A stretch of DNA of 64,000 nt from Jannaschia sp. GRR-S6-38 (GTDB taxonomy: Bacteria; Pseudomonadota; Alphaproteobacteria; Rhodobacterales; Rhodobacteraceae), in assembly GCF_029853695.1 (NCBI RefSeq), contig NZ_CP122537.1, positions 2,997,501 through 3,061,500 on the forward strand. The letters are read 5' to 3'. Numbering within the stretch: position 1 is the first letter of the stretch; every line of letters starts with the position of its first letter. Below, piece by piece: positions 34,067 through 42,427 of this stretch. The position numbers were made by a program, and so were the translations under genes. The notes beneath the pieces are model-generated. The model was not told where the DNA came from. It worked only from the letters and a program-made list of their open reading frames with translations, and did no database searches.

Positions 34067-36384
34067 CCCGCGCCCTCGCCGCGCTCCTGCTGGTCCTGGC
34101 GCTGGCCCTGCCGGGGTTGGCGCAGGAGGCCGCGGCCCCGGACCCGGGCCCGGGCGAGACTGCGCTCGCGGACGAATGGGCCGCGCTCAACGCCCGCGCC
34201 GTCGAGGTGCTGGAGGCGGCGCGCGCCTCGCCCGAGGCGCTGGAGTCGCTGCGCGCCGAGCTGGTCCGGGCCCGCGCGCGTTTCGCCGAGGCACAGCAGG
34301 TCAATTCCGCGCGCATCGAAACGCTGCGCGGGCAGTTGGCCTCGCTGGGCGAGCCGCCGCCCGAGGGCGAGACCGAGGCGCCCGAGCTCGCCGCGCAACG
34401 CGAGGACCTGACCGCGCAGCTCGACGAGCTGCTCATCCCGGTGCGCGAGGCGCAGGCCAATTTCACCGCGGCCGACGGGTTGATCGCAGAGACCGACGCG
34501 CTGATCTCCGAGGCCCGGACCGAAGACCTGTTGCGCCAGGATGCGCCGCCCATCAACCCGGTGCTCTGGCCGCCCGCCCTGCGCCGGGGCGGCGAGGTGC
34601 TGACCGACCTGGGCACCGACCTGGCCGAGCCCTTCGCGACGCCGACCGAACGCGCCGCCTGGATGGGCCGGGGCGTGCAGCTGGGCATTCTGGTCTTCGC
34701 CGCCGTGCTGCTGCTCTGGCGCTCGCGCGTCTGGCTGGGCCATCTGCGCGATCGCGTGGCTCGCCACGAGCAGGAGAGCCCGCCGGCCCGGCTGGGCCTC
34801 CTCGCCATCTCGCTGGCGCGGGCGATCCTTCCGGTCGTGGGCCTGGGCGTGGTGGCCCAGATCCTGCGCCTTCTGGGCACCGGCGGGCTGTGGCTGGAAA
34901 CGGCGGAATGGCTGTTGCCCGCGGCGGGCCTTCTGATCTTCGGCGCCCATTGGCTGTCGCTGCAGGCTTTCCCCGAACGCGACGCCTCGGTCACGCTCCT
35001 GCCGATCCCCGCCCGCCGCCGCCGCGAGGGGCGCGTCCACGCCGTCACGCTGGGCATCGTTCTGGCGCTCTCGCTCGCGGTCTACGCCAGCGATCTTCTG
35101 GCGGATGTCGCGGGCGTGCTGCAATTCGCGCTGATGGTCGCAGCGGGGCTGACGCTGCTGCGACTGGGCCAGTTGATCCTCGCCGAAAGCCGCCAGCTCG
35201 CCGCCGGCCCCGAGGATGACAGCTTCTGGCTGGGCCCGCTGCAACTGCTCGCCCGGCTGATGCTGCTGGTGGGTCTCGTCGCGCCGGTCGCGACGGGGCT
35301 GGGCTTCGTCAATCTGGGCACGGTTCTGATGTGGTCCACGCTTCTGACGCTGGCCCTGCTGGCGCTGATCGGCACGTTGCAGACCGCGATCTTCGACGCC
35401 TGGGCCGTGCTGACCCGCCGCCGCGAGGCCGCGACCGACGCCCTGGCGCCCACGCTGGTGGGCTTCGCGCTGGCCGTGGCCGCGGTGCCGGTCCTGGCCC
35501 TGATCTGGGGCGTGCGGCCCTCCACGCTGGGCGAATGGTGGGAGACCTTCCTGCGCGGCTTCCGGCTGGGCGAGACGCAGATCTCGCCCGGCAGCTTCCT
35601 GACCTTCATCATCGTCTTCGTGATCGGCTACCTGATCACGCGGATGGTGAAGGGCGTGCTGCGCCGCTCGGTCCTGCCCAAGACGCGGCTCGACACCGGC
35701 GGAACCAACGCGATCCTGTCGGGCACTGGCTATCTCGGCATCACGCTGGCCGCGCTCCTCGCGATCACGACCGCGGGCATCAACCTCGGCGGGCTGGCCA
35801 TCGTCGCGGGCGCCCTGTCGGTCGGCGTGGGCTTCGGCCTGCAGACCGTGGTGCAGAACTTCGTCTCGGGGATCATCCTGCTGATCGAGCGCCCCATCAA
35901 GCTGGGCGACTGGATAAACGTGAACGGAATGAACGGCTTCGTGCGTCAGATCTCGGTCCGCTCGACCCGGATCGAGACCTTCGACCGCCAGGACGTGATC
36001 ATCCCGAATGCCGACCTGATCTCGGGCGTGGTGACGAATTACACGCTGGGCAATTCCTCGGGGCGGCTGATCATCCCCGTGGGTGTGGCCTACGGCACCG
36101 ACACACGCCGAGTCGAGGCCGTCCTGCGGGAGATCGCCGAGGCGCATCCGATGGTGGTGCTGAACCCGCCGCCGGTCATCAGCTTCGAGGGGTTTGGCGC
36201 CGACAGCCTGGATTTCCAGATGCGCGTGGTGCTGCGCGACATCCTGTTCATCGTCGCGACCCGGACCGAGCTGAACCACGCCATCGCCGAGCGCTTCCGC
36301 GAGGAGGGCATCGAGATCCCCTTCGCGCAGCGCGACGTCTGGCTGCGCAACCCCGAGACCCTGCGACCCGCCCCGGAGGCCTGA
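34063..36384 (+). CDS. Large mechanosensitive channel (DUF3772 plus MscS domains)
   Basis: Inner-membrane channel of 773 residues. It has a cleavable-type signal (about 1-22, GLAQ), a periplasmic coiled-coil DUF3772-like region (about 35-170, rich in Ala, Glu and Arg), then some ten membrane helices (about 205-600) and the MscS pore module ITTAGINLGGLAIVAGALSVGVGFGLQTVVQNFVSGIILLIERPIKLGDWINVNG, with beta domain and C-terminal alpha/beta domain to the end. This is the MscK/MscM-like large class. It is translationally coupled to cysK upstream and to the AlaX gene downstream (TGATG), an odd partnership worth noting. Confidence 0.93.
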   Translation: MTRALAALLLVLALALPGLAQEAAAPDPGPGETALADEWAALNARAVEVLEAARASPEALESLRAELVRARARFAEAQQVNSARIETLRGQLASLGEPPPEGETEAPELAAQREDLTAQLDELLIPVREAQANFTAADGLIAETDALISEARTEDLLRQDAPPINPVLWPPALRRGGEVLTDLGTDLAEPFATPTERAAWMGRGVQLGILVFAAVLLLWRSRVWLGHLRDRVARHEQESPPARLGLLAISLARAILPVVGLGVVAQILRLLGTGGLWLETAEWLLPAAGLLIFGAHWLSLQAFPERDASVTLLPIPARRRREGRVHAVTLGIVLALSLAVYASDLLADVAGVLQFALMVAAGLTLLRLGQLILAESRQLAAGPEDDSFWLGPLQLLARLMLLVGLVAPVATGLGFVNLGTVLMWSTLLTLALLALIGTLQTAIFDAWAVLTRRREAATDALAPTLVGFALAVAAVPVLALIWGVRPSTLGEWWETFLRGFRLGETQISPGSFLTFIIVFVIGYLITRMVKGVLRRSVLPKTRLDTGGTNAILSGTGYLGITLAALLAITTAGINLGGLAIVAGALSVGVGFGLQTVVQNFVSGIILLIERPIKLGDWINVNGMNGFVRQISVRSTRIETFDRQDVIIPNADLISGVVTNYTLGNSSGRLIIPVGVAYGTDTRRVEAVLREIAEAHPMVVLNPPPVISFEGFGADSLDFQMRVVLRDILFIVATRTELNHAIAERFREEGIEIPFAQRDVWLRNPETLRPAPEA

Positions 36385-37103
36385 TGACCGAAGCGCTGTT
36401 CCGCACCGACCCCTATCTCAAGACCGCCGAGGCCGTGGTGACCGCCGTCACGCCCGAAGGCGGCGTGGTCTGCGACCGGACGATCTTCTACGCCAAGGGC
36501 GGCGGGCAGCCGGGCGACAGCGGCGTGATCCGCTGGGCCGGCGGGCGCGCCGAGATCGCGGGCGCCGTGAAGGGCGAGGGCGATGCCATCGTGCTGGTCC
36601 CCGCCGAGGCCGCGCCCCTGCCGCCGGTCGGCGCGACGCTCGAGACACGGCTCGACTGGGACCGCCGCCACCGCTTCATGCGGATGCACACCGCGCTGCA
36701 CCTTCTGTCGGTCGTCGTGCCCCTGCCGGTCACCGGCGGGCAGATCGGCGCGGAGAAGTCGCGGCTGGATTTCGACATGCCCGAAATCGTCCACGACCGG
36801 GAATACATCCAGGCCCGACTGAACAGCCTGATCGCCGCGGATCACCCCGTCACCGAAAGCTGGATCACCGAGGCTGAGCTCGACGCCAATCCGGGCCTCG
36901 TGAAGACGCTGTCGGTCCAGCCGCCCCGGGGCGCGGGCCGGATCCGGCTGGTGCGCATCGGCGCGGACGAGACGCCAGTCGACCTGCAGCCCTGCGGCGG
37001 CACGCATGTCCGCTCGACCGCGGAAATCGGCGCGGTGCGGGTGGGCAAGATCGAGAACAAGGGCAAATCCAACCGCCGCATCTCGCTGGTGCTGGGCGGG
37101 TAG
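36384..37103 (+). CDS. alaX: Alanyl-tRNA editing protein (AlaX type)
   Basis: Free-standing trans-editing enzyme that hydrolyses Ser- or Gly-tRNA-Ala. The 239 residues correspond to the AlaRS editing domain: RTIFYAKGGGQPGDSG, the first metal motif HTALHLL (HxxxH) and the second CGGTH near residue 205, followed by IGAVRVGKIENKGKSNRRISL. The length fits AlaX-M. Its ATG overlaps the MscS-type stop by one base. The aminoacylation domain is absent, as expected. Confidence 0.92.
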   Translation: MTEALFRTDPYLKTAEAVVTAVTPEGGVVCDRTIFYAKGGGQPGDSGVIRWAGGRAEIAGAVKGEGDAIVLVPAEAAPLPPVGATLETRLDWDRRHRFMRMHTALHLLSVVVPLPVTGGQIGAEKSRLDFDMPEIVHDREYIQARLNSLIAADHPVTESWITEAELDANPGLVKTLSVQPPRGAGRIRLVRIGADETPVDLQPCGGTHVRSTAEIGAVRVGKIENKGKSNRRISLVLGG

Positions 37104-37188
37104 GGCGCGGCGCGCACCCGGCGTTCCTTGGCCGATTTCGGCCCTTCGCTATGATGGCCCCATGCATCGACCCCGAGGGAGGGAGGCG

Positions 37189-37824
37189 ATGGAGCGGATC
37201 GCACCCGACGGCACGGCCCTGGGGGCCGTCCTCGTCATCCACTCCTGGTGGGGGCTGACGGATTCGTTTCGCGACTACGGGGCGGCGCTGGCGCGGCAGG
37301 GCTTCGTGGTCGGGCTGGCCGATCTCTTCGATGGCCGGACTGCGCGGACGCAGGCGGCGGCCCGGGCCTTGCGGGCGGCCCCGCGCCGGGTGCCGATCTA
37401 CCGCCGGCTGGAGGCCTGTCTGACGGATCTGCGCCATGCGGCACCGGGCGCCGGGCTGGCGGTCGCCGGCTTCTCGATGGGCGGGCATTGGGCGGTCTGG
37501 CTGGCGCAGCGGGCGGAATACGACCTGTCTGCCGCGATCCTCTACTACGCCGCGCGGGGCGGGGATTTCGGGCGCTCGACGGCGCGCTTCCTCGCACATT
37601 TCGCGGCCGAGGACCCCTGGGTCCGCCCGGCGGCGCGGCAGCGGATGGAGCGGGCGATCGCGGCGGCGGGCCGCCCTTACCGCGCTTTCGACTATCCCGA
37701 CACCGGCCATTGGTTCGCCGAAAGCGCCCGCCCCGCGGACTATCGGTCCGAGGCGGCGCGGCTGGCCTTGCGACGCGACGCGGCGTTTCTGCGCGCCGCA
37801 CTCGGGCCGGGAGCTGGAGCCTGA
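37189..37824 (+). CDS. Dienelactone hydrolase family protein
   Basis: Alpha/beta hydrolase of 211 residues. The ATG at 37189 is chosen because AGGGAGGGAGG lies just upstream; the in-frame ATG at 37162 would include that site in the coding region. It has LGAVLVIHSWWGLTDSFRDYGAALARQGF as in dienelactone hydrolases. The nucleophile elbow reads GFSMGGH (Ser96), where classical dienelactone hydrolases carry Cys (GFCMGG). Acid and base are probably Asp in FAAEDPWV and His in DTGHWF. The substrate is unknown; it may be a general carboxylesterase. It is a single gene. Confidence 0.85.
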   Translation: MERIAPDGTALGAVLVIHSWWGLTDSFRDYGAALARQGFVVGLADLFDGRTARTQAAARALRAAPRRVPIYRRLEACLTDLRHAAPGAGLAVAGFSMGGHWAVWLAQRAEYDLSAAILYYAARGGDFGRSTARFLAHFAAEDPWVRPAARQRMERAIAAAGRPYRAFDYPDTGHWFAESARPADYRSEAARLALRRDAAFLRAALGPGAGA

Positions 37825-37869
37825 TCTAACGCCCTGGCGCCGCCGCCCTGCGACGACCGGGCGGGTGCC

Positions 37870-38247
37870 TCACCCCGTCCCCGTCTGGCTGAACCGCGCA
37901 TGGAGCGTCGATTGCGCGGGGTGAATCTCGGCCACGGCGCGGGCCAACCCGTCATGCAGGGCGCGGAACGCGTGCGGATCGGACCCGAAGGGCGCCGCCG
38001 CAACCGCGTCGCGCAGCGCGTGCTCGTAGCGGGCCGCCCGCGCCGAGATCTCCGCGAAGCCCAGCGTCCCGCTGCTGCCCTTGATCTTGTGCGTGGCGGC
38101 GACCAGCCGGTCCAACGCCCCCGTCTCCGCGCCGCGCCCGAGCTCCGCGAAGGCGTCCTCGACCGCCGCGAATTCGACGCGCAGGGTGTCGCAATGACGC
38201 TCCACCAATTCGATGATCTGTCGGTTCACGGCGCGCCTTCCCGGCAT
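37870..38247 (-). CDS. Stand-alone histidine phosphotransfer (Hpt) protein
   Basis: Phosphorelay intermediate of 125 residues. The start is the ATG at 38247 with GAGG upstream; the GTG at 38229 is possible. The Hpt signature ATHKIKGSSGTLGF puts the phosphorylatable histidine at residue 53, within a four-helix bundle. It is divergent from the REC/TackOD1-like gene with a 109-bp gap holding a nested dyad. The hybrid kinase at 42428 and the single-domain regulator at 44532 would be natural donor and acceptor. Confidence 0.9.
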   Translation of the reverse strand: MPGRRAVNRQIIELVERHCDTLRVEFAAVEDAFAELGRGAETGALDRLVAATHKIKGSSGTLGFAEISARAARYEHALRDAVAAAPFGSDPHAFRALHDGLARAVAEIHPAQSTLHARFSQTGTG

Positions 38248-38274
38248 CGGATCGCACCTCGTAGACCAGCCCGC

Positions 38275-38316
38275 CGTTAAGCTTCGGTGAAGGCGCGGCT
38301 TCACCCGACCTTAACG
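38275..38316. promoter_or_regulatory. Nested dyad between Hpt and REC genes
   Basis: Outer arms CGTTAAG (38275-38281) and CTTAACG (38310-38316) and inner arms GGTGAAG (38286-38292) and CTTCACC (38299-38305) share one symmetry centre, with equal 4-nt gaps between outer and inner arms and a 6-nt centre. It lies between two divergent regulatory genes. It could be a composite operator for a dimeric regulator or a transcript hairpin. Two TTAA elements are present, but their spacing does not fit the CtrA consensus. Confidence 0.55.
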
Positions 38317-38356
38317 CCTGGCCCCTAGAGCCCCGCCTGAGGCTGGGTGACGGGGA

Positions 38357-40087
38357 ATGGACGGAAACGCCGACGCGATAACACCGGACGAGGCGTCGCT
38401 GCCGGGCCCGAAGGCCCGGCGCGTCCTCCTCGTCGAGGACAGCTCGGTCACGACGGAGCTCGTGACCCTCGTGCTCAGCCAGGCCGGGCACCGGGTCAGC
38501 TGCGCCGCGGACGGGCTCTCCGCGCTCGAGGCGCTGCAGGACGAGGATTTCGACGTCGTCCTGTCCGATTTCCACCTGCCCGACATCACCGGGATCGAGG
38601 TGGTGCGACGCTACCGCGAAAACCATCCCGGCGGGCCGTCGCCGGCTTTCATCGCGATCACCGGCGATGTCCGCGGCCTGCTCAACGATGCGAGCGATTG
38701 CGAGGTCTTCGACCGGGTCGTGCCGAAGCCGCTGGATATCGACGCGGTCTGCAAGCTGGTCGAAAGCCCGATCCCCCGTCTGGACCTGCCGGCCCCCGCC
38801 GCCGTCCGCGCCACCCCGCGACGGGACGAGATCGCCGATCTGCCCTTCGCCCTCCTGCATTGGCCGCTGCGCGCGCGCGGCGCGCTGACGCCGGGCCTGG
38901 CCGGGATCGACGCCGTGTTGGTCGAGACGGCGCAGGACCTCGAAGGCCTGTGGGCGATCCCGGGGGCGCATCTGCTGCCCGTCCTCGACGACACCGGAGA
39001 GCTGGGCGCCGCCGCCGATCTCGACCTGACCCGGGCGGGCCCCAAGGCCGTCGAGGCGATGCACGAACTGGTCGAGGCGTTTCATGCCCGCCGCGGCGCG
39101 CTGCATCCCGATTTCCTGCTGGCCGAGGATCCGGGCGACCGGCTTTTAGCGCGGATGCACGTGGCGGGCGGCAGCCTGGTGCCGAAGCGGGACGGCGCGC
39201 GCCCGTCGCTCGTCGCCTGGAACGCGCTGATGCCGGATGCGTCCGTCGATGCCGCGCTCGCCCGGCTGGAGGGTGACGAGCTGGTGCGTCGATCCTTCTT
39301 CGAGCGCATCCACCAGTGCCAGGCCTGCGGTTCGGCCCGCCTCATCGCGCGCGAGGAATGCCCGTCCTGCGGCTCCGCGCATCTGGGCGAGGAAAGCTAC
39401 CTGCACCATTTCCGCTGCGCCCATCAGGGCGTCGAGCGCGAATTCGCCCAGGGCTCGGAACTGATCTGCCCGAAATGCCGCCGCCGGCTCGCGCATTTCG
39501 GACAGGATTACGACCGGCCGGGCCAGCTGGTCATCTGCCACGCCTGCGACGGCGCGACTTCGGAGCCCGAGGTCGGCTTCGTCTGCGCCGATTGCGACGC
39601 CCGGTGCCGCACCGACGCGGCGCGGGTGCGCGACGTGACCGCGGCGCAGATCACCGATCGCGGCGCCGGTTATCTCCGCTCCGGCCATGCCGGGCTCGGC
39701 CGCCAGCGCGCGATGTTCCGCTTCTCGGACCTGCCCCTCGACATGATCGTGGCCCTGAACCGCGCGGCCAGCGCCTGGAACGAGCACCGGACCCCCTTCG
39801 CGCTCGCCCGGATCGCGCATGACCGCCTCTTCGAGCTGCAGGAGACGCAGGGCGCGCGGCAAGTGGCCGAGGCGCGGCGCCTGTGGCTCTCCTCGCTCCG
39901 CGAGGCGCTGGGCGAGGGCAGCGTCTGCGCGACGGGGCGCAACGACGACTATGCGCTGCTGGCGGGAAAGGACACCGATGCGGCGGAGCGCCGGCTGGAG
40001 GCGGCCCGCGCGCGCGCCGATCGCGACATCCGTTTCGATCTGGGCAGCACCGTCCGGGTCTTCGGCCCCGAGGATCTGGCCCGATGA
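38357..40087 (+). CDS. Response regulator: REC, multi-zinc-ribbon (TackOD1-like) and degenerate GGDEF
   Basis: Protein of 576 residues. The N-terminal receiver (about 20-138) is complete: E27/D28, phosphoacceptor D71 (VVLSDFHLPD), T102 and K124. A variable linker (140-300) leads to a cysteine-rich part (about 312-420) with CQAC (321/324), CPSC (335/338), LHHFRC (350-354), CPKC (371/374), CHAC (394/397) and CADC (410/413). This resembles the TackOD1 output domain known from response regulators. The C-terminus (about 460-575) has the layout of a GGDEF domain (ALARIAHDRLFELQETQG... CATGRNDDYALL), but RNDDY (528-532) replaces GGDEF, so diguanylate cyclase activity is unlikely. It is ATGA-coupled to the GT2 gene and probably controls it through phosphorylation. 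Confidence 0.88.
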   Translation: MDGNADAITPDEASLPGPKARRVLLVEDSSVTTELVTLVLSQAGHRVSCAADGLSALEALQDEDFDVVLSDFHLPDITGIEVVRRYRENHPGGPSPAFIAITGDVRGLLNDASDCEVFDRVVPKPLDIDAVCKLVESPIPRLDLPAPAAVRATPRRDEIADLPFALLHWPLRARGALTPGLAGIDAVLVETAQDLEGLWAIPGAHLLPVLDDTGELGAAADLDLTRAGPKAVEAMHELVEAFHARRGALHPDFLLAEDPGDRLLARMHVAGGSLVPKRDGARPSLVAWNALMPDASVDAALARLEGDELVRRSFFERIHQCQACGSARLIAREECPSCGSAHLGEESYLHHFRCAHQGVEREFAQGSELICPKCRRRLAHFGQDYDRPGQLVICHACDGATSEPEVGFVCADCDARCRTDAARVRDVTAAQITDRGAGYLRSGHAGLGRQRAMFRFSDLPLDMIVALNRAASAWNEHRTPFALARIAHDRLFELQETQGARQVAEARRLWLSSLREALGEGSVCATGRNDDYALLAGKDTDAAERRLEAARARADRDIRFDLGSTVRVFGPEDLAR

Positions 40088-41334
40088 GCGAGCTCGGCCT
40101 GGCGATCGACTTCCTCGGCGCGCAGAGCGGCGAGACGCTCTTCGCGCTCTTCTGGTTCGTCGTGGTCATCGAGATGCCGCGCTACCTGCTGCTCTTCGCC
40201 ACCATCACGATCCTGCCCCGGCCGCGCCCCCATCCCGAATTCGAGGGCGCACTCAGCGTGATGATCGCCGGCCATTGCGAGGCGGAGACGATCGAGCGCT
40301 GCGTGGCCGCGCTGCGCGAACAGAGCCGCCCGCCCGACCAGATCGTCGTCGTCAGCGACGGCTCCAGCGACGCGATGCAGGGTGTCATGCGCGACATGCT
40401 GCGGCGCGGTCTCATCGACGAGGCGCACGCCACGGACCTGCGCTCGGGCAAGTCGGCGGGCGTCAACATGGCCGCGCGCAGCTGCACCGGCGACATCCTG
40501 GTGAATGTCGACAGCGACTGCAGCTTCGACCGCCACGCCCTGCGCGAACTGGTCCGCCCCTTCAACGACCCGGCCGTGGGCGCGGTCTGCGGCTGCATTC
40601 GCCCGCGCAACCGGACCCACGGCCTCGTCACCCGGTTCCAGGCCATCGAGTACCTGACCTCGATCTCGCTGGGCCGGCAGGCCGCCGACCGGATCGGGCA
40701 GGTCTCCTGCGTGTCGGGGGCGTTCGGTGCGTTCCGGCGCGACGCCTACCTGGCGGCCGGGGGGCTCGATGCCGGCGGCGGCGAGGATCTGGACCTGACG
40801 CTGCGGCTTCGGCAGCGCGGCTGGGCCATCCGCTTCGCGGCCGCGGCGATCTGCTACACCGACGTGCCCGCCACGCTGCGGGCGCTGGTGCGCCAGCGCT
40901 TCCGCTGGGAGCGCGACGCGATCAGGCTGCGCTATCGCAAGCATCGGGGCCTCATGAACCCGTTCTCGAACCGCTTCCGGCTGAGCGGGCTCTTCAACGA
41001 GGTCGAGTTCCTGCTCTTCAACGTCGTCGCCGCGATCGCGTTGCCGGTCTACTTGGCCTGGCTCGTCTCGATCTACGGGACGGGGGCCTGGACCATCCTG
41101 CTGGCAGCACAGATCGGACTGCTGGGCCTCGATGCCGCGGTGCTGGCGATGGCCGCGGCGCTCAGCCCGGGCAGCGGGGCCTGGCGGCTCTTCGCGGATT
41201 TGCCGGGCTACAGCCTGTTCAACGGCCTGTTCATGCGCTTCGTCCGCCTCGCCGCCTATGCGGAAGAGTGGATTTTTCACGCCTCCTATGCGGACAGCTA
41301 CGTGCCCGACAAGGTCCACCGGGTGCGGGAGTGA
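40084..41334 (+). CDS. Processive family 2 glycosyltransferase (polysaccharide synthase)
   Basis: Membrane-bound synthase of 416 residues. One to two N-terminal helices (about 18-44) precede the GT-A domain, which has the full processive set: D92 (SDGSSD), DSD at 143-145, GEDLDL (E234, D235) and QRFRW (271-275). About three C-terminal helices follow (near 310-330, 340-360 and 370-385). This pattern occurs in cellulose, hyaluronan and poly-GlcNAc synthases; the sugar cannot be told. There is no PilZ domain. It is coupled to the REC gene upstream, and the HlyD-like gene starts four bases after its stop. Confidence 0.92.
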   Translation: MSELGLAIDFLGAQSGETLFALFWFVVVIEMPRYLLLFATITILPRPRPHPEFEGALSVMIAGHCEAETIERCVAALREQSRPPDQIVVVSDGSSDAMQGVMRDMLRRGLIDEAHATDLRSGKSAGVNMAARSCTGDILVNVDSDCSFDRHALRELVRPFNDPAVGAVCGCIRPRNRTHGLVTRFQAIEYLTSISLGRQAADRIGQVSCVSGAFGAFRRDAYLAAGGLDAGGGEDLDLTLRLRQRGWAIRFAAAAICYTDVPATLRALVRQRFRWERDAIRLRYRKHRGLMNPFSNRFRLSGLFNEVEFLLFNVVAAIALPVYLAWLVSIYGTGAWTILLAAQIGLLGLDAAVLAMAAALSPGSGAWRLFADLPGYSLFNGLFMRFVRLAAYAEEWIFHASYADSYVPDKVHRVRE

Positions 41335-41338
41335 GCGC

Positions 41339-42391
41339 ATGATCGCCAAGCTCAAGCGGCGCCCGCGCCCCGACAGCCATCGCACCGAGACGCGCGTCCA
41401 ACGCCGCGCCTGGGACCGCGCGATCTATCTCGTTCTGCTGGCCGGCTTCGCGCTGCTTCTTCTCGACTATGCCCTGGGCGACCGCGTGGTCCTGCGCGCC
41501 GATGGGCTGGTGCTGCGCGACCGCAGCATGATCGCGGCGACCTCCACCGTGCGCGTCACCGATATCCGCGTCCGCCCCGGCCAGCGGGTCGCGGCGGGCG
41601 ATGTCCTTTTGCGGGCCGAGTCGACCTCGGTGCTGGACCGGCTGGCCGATCTGGCCGTCCGCGGCGCCGAGCTGGACCGCCGCCGCGCCGCCCTGGCGCG
41701 CGAGATGCGCGTCGCCGACCGGCTGCTGCCCATCGCGCGCGACCGCCTGACCCGTCTCGACGCGGCCGCCGACCGTCTGGAGGGACCGGCACGCGAGGGC
41801 CTGATCACCGCCACCCAGCGCGAGGAGGTCGACACCCGCCGCGACGAGGCCCGCATGGAGTTCGGGCGCCTGGCCGCGATCTCGGCCGGGCTCGAGGAGG
41901 AGATCGCCGCGGTGAGCCGCGCCTCCGGAATGGCCCATGCCGCCGTGACGCGGCTGCGCAGCCATTACGACGAGGGGCTGCAGCGGGCGCCCCGGGCCGG
42001 CATCATCGACGAGGTCATCCCCTCGGCGGGGCAGGTCTTCAGCCCGGGCGAGCCCATCGCCGCCGTCCTCTCGGGGTCGCAATACGTCCTGGCCTATCTG
42101 CCGCGCGTCTATCTGTTCGACCTCAAGCCGGGGCAGGCGGTCCGGGTCGCGGCGGGCAAGACCACGGTCGCGGGGACGATCGAGGCGATCCTGCCGGTCT
42201 CCGCCTCGGTCCCCGACGAATTCCACAACAGCTTCCGCGCCCGCGAACGCCGGCAGCTGGCCCGGATCTCCATCCCCGACGGCGTCTTCCCGACCCGCTC
42301 GACCGTTCGCATCCGCTCCGACGGCCGCATCGCGGCCTGGCTGGACCGGCGCGGCTCCGAGCCGCCCGGCAGCCCGGAAACCCCTTCCTGA
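41339..42391 (+). CDS. HlyD-like membrane fusion protein
   Basis: Periplasmic adaptor of 350 residues with a cytosolic N-terminus, one membrane helix (about 28-46), a lipoyl/barrel-sandwich half-motif (ATSTVRVTDIRVRPGQRVAAGDVLLRAES), a coiled-coil hairpin rich in Arg, Ala and Glu (about 100-205), the second half-motif (RAPRAGIIDEVIPSAGQVFSPGEPIAAV) and a beta-barrel end. With a GT2 synthase just upstream it resembles Alg44-type partners of synthase-dependent exopolysaccharide secretion rather than a drug-efflux adaptor. No inner-membrane efflux pump gene is near. Unlike Alg44 it has no PilZ domain. Confidence 0.88.
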   Translation: MIAKLKRRPRPDSHRTETRVQRRAWDRAIYLVLLAGFALLLLDYALGDRVVLRADGLVLRDRSMIAATSTVRVTDIRVRPGQRVAAGDVLLRAESTSVLDRLADLAVRGAELDRRRAALAREMRVADRLLPIARDRLTRLDAAADRLEGPAREGLITATQREEVDTRRDEARMEFGRLAAISAGLEEEIAAVSRASGMAHAAVTRLRSHYDEGLQRAPRAGIIDEVIPSAGQVFSPGEPIAAVLSGSQYVLAYLPRVYLFDLKPGQAVRVAAGKTTVAGTIEAILPVSASVPDEFHNSFRARERRQLARISIPDGVFPTRSTVRIRSDGRIAAWLDRRGSEPPGSPETPS

Positions 42392-42427
42392 TCCGGCGGC
42401 CAGCCCGCCACGCCGAAAGGACCGACG

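Noticed and set aside
38275..38316. CtrA binding site
   Set aside because: TTAA elements are present but not with the TTAA-N7-TTAA spacing; the dyad symmetry is the real feature.
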